NCBI RefSeq assembly: GCF_042100115.1
Contig: NC_091276.1
Coordinates: forward strand, 2,294,001 to 2,358,000
Source: Alternaria dauci
Lineage: Eukaryota > Ascomycota > Dothideomycetes > Pleosporales > Pleosporaceae
Direction: 5' to 3'
Length of the DNA: 64,000 bases
Shown here: piece by piece, positions 58,547 through 64,000 of the stretch
Numbering within the stretch: position 1 is the stretch's first letter
Layout of the letters: each line of letters begins with the position of its first letter
Notes under the pieces: generated by a model
What the model was told of the DNA's origin: nothing
The model's input: only the letters and a program-made list of their open reading frames with translations
The model's database searches: none
Position numbers and translations under genes: made by a program

Positions 58547-59403
58547 GAGGACTGCCTTGAAGTTTTGTCATTCTTTCCTCAATCGGCGCCGAGGAGTTTT
58601 TTGAGCCCCGAAGACGATGATTCCCCTTCGGCGCGAAGGCGGAGAGACGTCGGAGCTCCACCATGCAGATCCAAATTTCGTGCAGCATGATTCGCATGAT
58701 AACTGTCGGGATCTCGCATGACCTACGTAATACCTACATGGATTAAAGGTTTTACCAACTTCCACGTACTGCAAGAATACCCACACCGCCGAACTCAGGC
58801 CCTGGTTGCCTGATTAGTCAAAGAGTTGAGAATATTTTCCGACGTAGGATGGGTGGAATGGGACCCGCCAATCACGACAATAACTTCTGATACTGGCGTT
58901 TAAAGCCTGGGCAATAGCAAGAGCATGCTCGCACTTTGTTCTTGGCAACGATTAGACTACAGACACAACGGAGAAGCGGGCCCTAGGACTCATCATCACA
59001 AGGATCGCGATCAGCAGGTAGAAGAGCTTTCAACCATTTCTTTCTCATGCCTCCAAGGTCTGCTGTTGTTGCGTCTTCACATAATTTGACGATATATCCT
59101 CGCCATAGTGATGCTGGACATTCCTCCCTTGTCAGAGCCAAGATCCTGTGATCACCACGTAAACAACGACTGTTTTCGATACGCTGTCGTCTGCCGAGAC
59201 AGGCTCTCTGGTTCAATGGCGGTATTATGATGAGGTAATTGTTGTCTGGTAACCACGATATTTATACAGCTCATTGGCCCGCGCATAGTCACCACGTCTC
59301 CTTCGAAACAAATCGTTTCCTGCCCAGTGTTCTCCCTGCCTATTCGTGGTTGTTCGAAGGCCCATCTTCGCGATAAAAGAACCGTGAAATCGGAGACACT
59401 TTC
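58547..59403. other. intergenic, no gene seen
   Basis: 0.86 kb between the convergent bZIP and RTA1-like genes. A minus-strand frame at 58983-59216 is short and motif-less. Confidence 0.5.
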
Positions 59404-60542
59404 TCAGCCTCGGGAAGGACTCCATTCACCAGTGCGTACATTATTCTTTGCCTCCCGGAATCCTACCGTGTGTTCTTCATCCGCGCTCGTCGATCCATGG
59501 TGGGAATGTTGGAGCTCGATAGGTGACCTGCTTCGTAGCCTCTTCTGGTACGCTTCTGTAATTTGACTTGGATGGAACCAGTTGAACGCCAGCATTACAA
59601 CCAACATGAGTGCAGCATCAAAGACATAGAGATACACCTCATGGCTTAGTAGATATCCTGCGTTGCCTCCGATGTATTCAACGACGCGAAAGACACTTCG
59701 AATCATAATGAGAGCGCTTGCGAAGTATAAGGTGAAGAGATGACGTTTCCATGGTAGCTCAGACAGACTGGCCCGGGGCACAGTGGATGAGGTATGTATG
59801 GCTGGGCTAGATCGCCGGGATTTGAACAACGACAACGGAGTGTAGCGCTTCTTCAGAGGAAGATCTCTGACGAGGCGGTAGTGGAAAACTCCCGATACGA
59901 CGATGAAGAGGCCGAAGAAGATCAATTGGACGAACAGCCCACCAATGATGATCTGCTCACCGGTATGCATAGCTTCTAGTGTACCCGATGCTTGGATACC
60001 GCCGCCTATATCAGACATTAGCGTGCAGACCGATGACAGCAACGCATTGGGAGCTTACCTGCGCCTTGCATCATGAAGCTGAACACATCTCCTGCAACGA
60101 ACAGCTTAGTAAGCCATCTCTTTCGCACCAAAGAATACCGCTCGCCATCCACCAGCAGGATAATTCGGCCTAGTATGATGTAGATGGATGCTGCGAACAG
60201 TGCCGGGGCAAGTAAAATGAGCAACGACTGCATGATGAACGGTCCGAGTGCCCAAACATCATCATGCGAGAGGCAGCGTCCGATGAAGCCAATGACCTCA
60301 ACTGTATCATTTTGTCAGTGACGCCGTCATAAACGTGGGTCATTCTCAGCCTTACATAGACCTCCAACCACGAGTGGTGTAAAGTACCATGTCTTCTTCT
60401 TAATGAGCTGGAAAACATGGGCAAAAGTGGTGAGACCAAATAGAACCACGAATATAACCGCTGCGACTCTTGAGGGAATGTACCGGTATAGAACGTATGC
60501 GGTTGGGTCGTCGAGCGCTGGTCGGTCTACGTTGTCGGACAT
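59404..60542 (-). CDS. RTA1-like lipid-translocating/stress-response membrane protein
   Basis: Exons 60542-60356, 60301-60059 and 60005-59404 give 343 residues; the 54- and 53-nt introns keep the frame. Seven membrane helices fit the RTA1 family: YRYIPSRVAAVIFVVLFGL first, then LFEVIGFIGRCL (exon 1-2 junction, family hallmark), SIYIILGRIILLV, VFSFMMQGAGGGIQASG (exon 2-3 junction), FGLFIVVSGVFHYR and RSVFRVVEYIGG. Family members confer resistance to lipid-like toxins or act as sphingoid-base translocases in the plasma membrane. The C-terminal tail is polar with basic clusters. The start codon gives MSDNVDRPALDDPTAYV, a usual N-terminus. It is 0.5 kb from the Upc2-like regulator. Confidence 0.92.
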
Positions 60543-61031
60543 GTTCGGCTGTGGTAAGAGAAAATTTGGCAAACAATGCGTCTTTGAATCAGCACTCCTG
60601 CATTTCAGGATCCACAGTCGAGACATCTTAAAGAACAAACCCAAGGCGCAATCCTTCGCCTAAGTCAAGGCTCCATTGTAGTTGTTGTACGAAATACGCT
60701 TTGCGAGATACGCTGCCAAGACCTTTTGCCGTATTGGGAGACTTGGTGGGTCCCGTATTGGCCGTATGGAATTTGCCGTACTAGCCGCAGGACTTGGAAC
60801 TTAAATGGTGCAGCACCCGTTTCGTCGATACATTTTCCAGTCGCTTCGCCTTTCTTTGAGTCTGCCTTGGGTATTGCAGCGCAAAGTCACTGCTAGCACG
60901 ATAAACGATTATCAGCAGCGCATGGGGGTCTGCTATCCTCATACAAACACACCTGCGCAAGCCGGACAACTGTTAATACGATACTACGAGCGCGGTGTTC
61001 ATGGTACCAAGATTTATAACGAGTTCGGTCC
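60543..61031. other. intergenic, promoter of RTA1-like gene
   Basis: About 0.5 kb upstream of the exporter and downstream of the regulator. It contains tandem GCCGTATTGG/GCCGTA-like units near 60728-60785 (imperfect, short), but no gene. Confidence 0.45.
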
Positions 61032-62480
61032 TCAAGAGGTTGCTGGGGTGGACGTTGCACTCCAGGCTTGGGTATGAATGATCCGTTGTGGCCAGTCAAG
61101 CCATTTCAGAAGATCCGGTGTGGCTGCCAGTAATTGTTCGGACGCAACGAGAAGCCATTGAGGCCATTTCACTACCCACCATACTGGACGACATTGAGCC
61201 AGCAGTGCAGCGAAGTGGGTCGTAATAATGCACGTCACCGGATTATGGCCTGCGAGGAGATTCAAGAACCGATTGCTTAGCCTGGCAGGCCAGAGAAAGA
61301 GCAGGGAGTATTCGTCACGGTCGGGTGATACATGCCGAAAGCGCAGCCAGGTTACGTTGAGTTCGTCGATAGCGGTGGCACAGGCTTCTTTGTCCTGGCT
61401 GTCTAGTAGAAGCTCTGTAAGCTCTTTGAGCCGGAGGATCTCTTGGGGGTTCTCTTCCCTTGCAAGCGTGTCCAATGCATCCAACGCTTCCGGGGGCACC
61501 ATGTCCGTCATGTGAGCGAACACTGAGCTATCTTTGATCCGGTCCCAGTGTGGAATTACTACAATCTTGATGCCTTGTAGCAGCATGAAGCAGTGGTGCA
61601 GTGCGCGAATGGGGTCATCGGGGCGTTCAAGCTGTGCTGACCCGAAGTTGTAGGTTAGGATGACGGTGGATAGCATAAACATGGGTATCGCCAGCTCAAC
61701 ATTTGGGGTCTCTAAATTCTTCCGATAGGTGTCCAAGGCATGGCTGATATGTGAGTCTGCCTGGAGCAAGAGGCCTTGTCTTTCGCTGGGGGCAAGCAAG
61801 GATGCTTTATGGACTGCTGAAAGAGCCAGGAAGCCGCGAAGGAGGAAAGGATATTCAAAGCCCAACTCGATGAATTCGTTCTGCGAACCACGTTATAATC
61901 AGCTTGGTAATCCTCACACAAGTTGCAAAGAGTGCGGTATCTCACCTGCCAAACGACACTCCGGATCGCCGGGTTCGGGTGCAACGACTTGGCGCACGAC
62001 TTTGTCCAGTGATGCAGCAAACGCAGATCAGCGAGTGGCAGTTCGGAAGTATTCGGCACGGCTTCAGGGCTTTCGGCACCATGTGTATCAATGAAAGGCG
62101 AAGTAACGCCTGGGCTGTTTTGTGGAGACGTTGAGTAGCTGTCTGGCATGGATGGAAAATGGCAATGAATGTCCAAGCGAACACAATTTCCACAGCGGGG
62201 GCGCGCTTCATTACACTATGAGACATGGTAAGTACAGAGGCACATATTGCGACATGGAAGCCTCGCAGCCTTTTGCTCCTTATCGCGCTCGGGATCCGAA
62301 CTTGAGAGGCCATTTCCTGGGGTAGAAGCAGCATGTCAAACAGATTGCTGTGATTGGCTATAGAACGCGGCGGAAGGATCGAGTGTTGACACGTACTTTG
62401 GTATGTCTCTGTTTGCATTGGAAGCATCCTTTTCGCGACTTGGTGTGAGTCTTGCGTTTGGCGACGCGCTGTTCCGTCAT
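61032..62480 (-). CDS. Zn2Cys6 transcription factor, Upc2/sterol-uptake-control type
   Basis: Exons 62480-62397, 62215-61946 and 61880-61032 give 400 residues. The zinc cluster is split by intron 1: GCFQCKQRHTK in exon 1 and CNEARPRCGNCVRLDIHCHF in exon 2, giving C-x2-C-x6-C-x6-C-x2-C-x6-C. Intron 1 is 181 nt, long for this genome, with a GTACGT donor. A basic KRKTHTKSRKG leads the cluster, as in Upc2-like factors. The C-terminal effector region (NEFIELGFEYPFLLRGFLALSAVHKA, read in parts) is the short fungal-specific domain of sterol-responsive regulators. These activate sterol biosynthesis or uptake genes when sterol is low. The neighbour RTA1-like gene is a plausible target. Confidence 0.87.
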
Positions 62481-63006
62481 GGCGGCGATGATGAGTTGGG
62501 TTGGGCTGCGTGAGTGCAATAGAAAGGTACGATGGTTTGCGGCTGGGTTGCGGCTGGGTTGCGGCTCAAGACGGTCGGTCATGTGAGCCACTAGCCGAGC
62601 CATCCGCACGGGATGCGCTTCCCCGCGGGCCTCTCGGCTCCTTGCATTCTTCTTACCTCTCTGTGAGGACGCCCGACTTCCCTCGAGCGATTCTCCAAGC
62701 AGATGCAGCATGCGACAGAAACAGAGCTTTGTAAGAAGAGCATGACATATGCTTATTTGCTTTGCTTGACAAGTCCGATAACGCCAAGTTCGTCCGTGGA
62801 TATGGAGAAATTGGCTTTTGCAATAGTTGTAAGATTTTCTCTCATAAAGGAAACTATAATATCATTGCATGGTAAAATGGCCGCAGAACCATGGTACCAC
62901 AATGAGTCAATCGCGTTGGGTGTGTAAAATCATCCTTGGCAGCTCCATTCTCCTCCCCTACAATCATACCAACAGGCAAGTCAACTACTTTAGTACTTTC
63001 TTCATC
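62481..63006. promoter_or_regulatory. Intergenic region with 11-bp tandem repeat
   Basis: Upstream of the Zn2Cys6 gene. It contains the TTGCGGCTGGG repeat listed separately and otherwise no coding signal. The frame of the DUF3669 remnant is open upstream to 62869 but without domain sequence. Confidence 0.45.
62537..62566. repeat. TTGCGGCTGGG 11-bp tandem repeat (2.7 units)
   Basis: Two full perfect units and eight bases of a third, 57 to 86 bp upstream of the zinc-cluster gene's start codon. Read directly; any regulatory role is unknown. Confidence 0.85.
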
Positions 63007-63629
63007 ATGCTCGACGGGCACAACCCGTACCGCTGTATTGGAAAAGGCTTTTGCGGCAGTGTTTGGATTGCCGAGGAAGACAGCACATGCGTCGTCAAGC
63101 GCGAGGACGGAGGCCCCGGACGATCGATCACGAACGACTACAAGATGCATCTCAAGATCAGTCACAGCATCAGTCGACATATGGCTTCTATGCCTCTCGC
63201 AATACCTCAGTGTACTGGGTTGCTGAAGTCGACGGGGACGACATTGAGTTTGTTCTTGCGCCTCCCAGATCCACATCATGGCCGACCTTGCAGTCAGAGT
63301 ATCTTGGCGAACATGTCATGTGGGTTCTGGACTTTGATCGTGTGAAGCACATGTCCATGGATGCAGCTGGGTTGGAGCAAGCGCGTGCTGCATTCTTCAG
63401 GAACGATGCTTACTACCCCCGGCCAGGTGGCACTGAGGCAGCTGACGATGAGCTTTGGGAGACTTTCAAGGCGAGGTTCCTGAAGACGAGTTTGGAGAAG
63501 TTAGGGAACGGGAGTCCTCGTCGGGATCTTGCGCATACGCTGATGGGGATGATTGAGCAGGAAGGATATAACAGGCGGGCGAGGAGAGAGGAACTCGAGA
63601 AGCGTGATGCGATTGCCGAACAGAGCTAG
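63007..63629 (+). pseudogene. DUF3669 protein with internal deletion
   Basis: The first part (ATG 63007) reads GKGFCGSVWIAEEDSTCVVKR and RSITNDYKMHLK, the N-terminal hallmark of DUF3669. The C-terminal hallmark follows in a different frame: YWVAEVDGDDIEFVLAP, MWVLDFDRVKHMSMD and RNDAYYPRPGG. In intact members these blocks are separated by well over 100 residues. Here they are joined almost directly, so most of the middle is missing and the frame changes at the junction (about 63155-63215). A 50-nt GT-AG intron (63157 to 63206 approximately) could restore one frame and give a shortened protein, but its donor (GTCACA) is poor. DUF3669 proteins are of unknown function and often multicopy, so this is probably a decayed paralogue. 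Confidence 0.65.
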
Positions 63630-64000
63630 TTGCCACTACAAGATATTGCCACTGCATTGCCACTGAGGGACGCATGTCAGCGTCTGGAGTTTTTCAACAT
63701 TTTTCTTCGGCTGTGATGCGTGGGACGAGCATGTGGTAAAAGTTGGTGTTGTGGTGGGGAATGGCGAGGGTCTTTCTGGGCAGGAACCCGAAGCCTAGCG
63801 TACAATGCGTGCAGGGTGACGTACCCACCTTTCGGTCGCGCCTGCCCGCCTGGGTTGAGGCAGTATCCCTCGCGCCTCGACTGTCGCCATGTGCCAACAC
63901 GGAATATTGCTCTCCCTACCCAACCGACGAGTGCCCGAATCATGGTGCGCATAAAAGGAAAATGACAGCGTCGACGCTCGAACTGACTGCCCGCAGGCAT
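63630..64000. other. Right edge, possible partial minus-strand gene
   Basis: A minus-strand frame (63694-63900) ends GFGFLPRKTLAIPHHNTNFY and stops, with protein-like composition; a second frame is open to the window edge. A shared gene with a short intron is possible, but no domain is recognised and the 5' part lies outside. Confidence 0.3.

Overview
The window is nuclear DNA of a filamentous ascomycete (Pezizomycotina; a Dothideomycete, probably Pleosporales, is the best guess). The evidence is about 28 protein genes on both strands at roughly one per 2.2 kb, short introns of about 42-110 nt with GTAAGT-like donors and CAG/TAG acceptors, and families such as a HET-domain protein, Zn2Cys6 and bZIP regulators, an RTA1 exporter, a fungal Rad26/ATRIP protein and DUF3669. 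The species call is inference. I found no rRNA, tRNA, CRISPR or intact transposon. Gene models are conceptual: splice sites were chosen by consensus and by keeping the reading frame.

Layout. 1-9.4 kb, all minus strand: a Spo7-type phosphatase regulator (cut by the left edge), a Cld1/ABHD4-5-like hydrolase, a small single-pass membrane protein, an ABHD12-like hydrolase and a 439-residue single-pass membrane protein. 10.4-14.7 kb: a sugar transporter and an intracellular GH51 arabinofuranosidase, divergently transcribed, with a GGCTAAA site between them. 14.8-25.9 kb: a sulfotransferase-like protein, a SET protein with an apparent signal peptide, a thiamine-diphosphate enzyme, a secreted DUF1254/DUF1214 protein with a GC-AG intron, a gene-poor 2.3 kb and a second sugar transporter.

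26-36.7 kb is the most interesting part: a compact set of lipid-handling genes in divergent pairs. It holds a lipocalin-like protein, a secreted carboxylesterase, a Spinster-like MFS transporter, a cytochrome P450 lacking the usual oxygen-activation motif, a TLC-domain membrane protein, a small YNAD/CxxC protein, a CDP-alcohol phosphotransferase and a fatty acid hydroxylase. The last two each carry an in-frame stop codon. In the phosphotransferase the stop lies exactly on the invariant arginine of the catalytic signature. All four divergent promoters carry a TGACGT (CRE-like) motif. No polyketide synthase, NRPS or terpene synthase is present, so this could be an undescribed lipid-modification locus that is decaying in this strain.

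37-54.6 kb is mostly ordinary: a GPI-anchored protein, a membrane-tethered HET protein, a monoacylglycerol-lipase-like hydrolase, Rad26/ATRIP, CDP-diacylglycerol synthase, a mitochondrial PPR protein, a third sugar transporter, a small hypothetical protein and an NmrA-like protein. A 3.1 kb gene-poor stretch follows. The right end has a bZIP factor, an RTA1-like exporter beside an Upc2-like Zn2Cys6 regulator, and a DUF3669 gene that has lost its middle.
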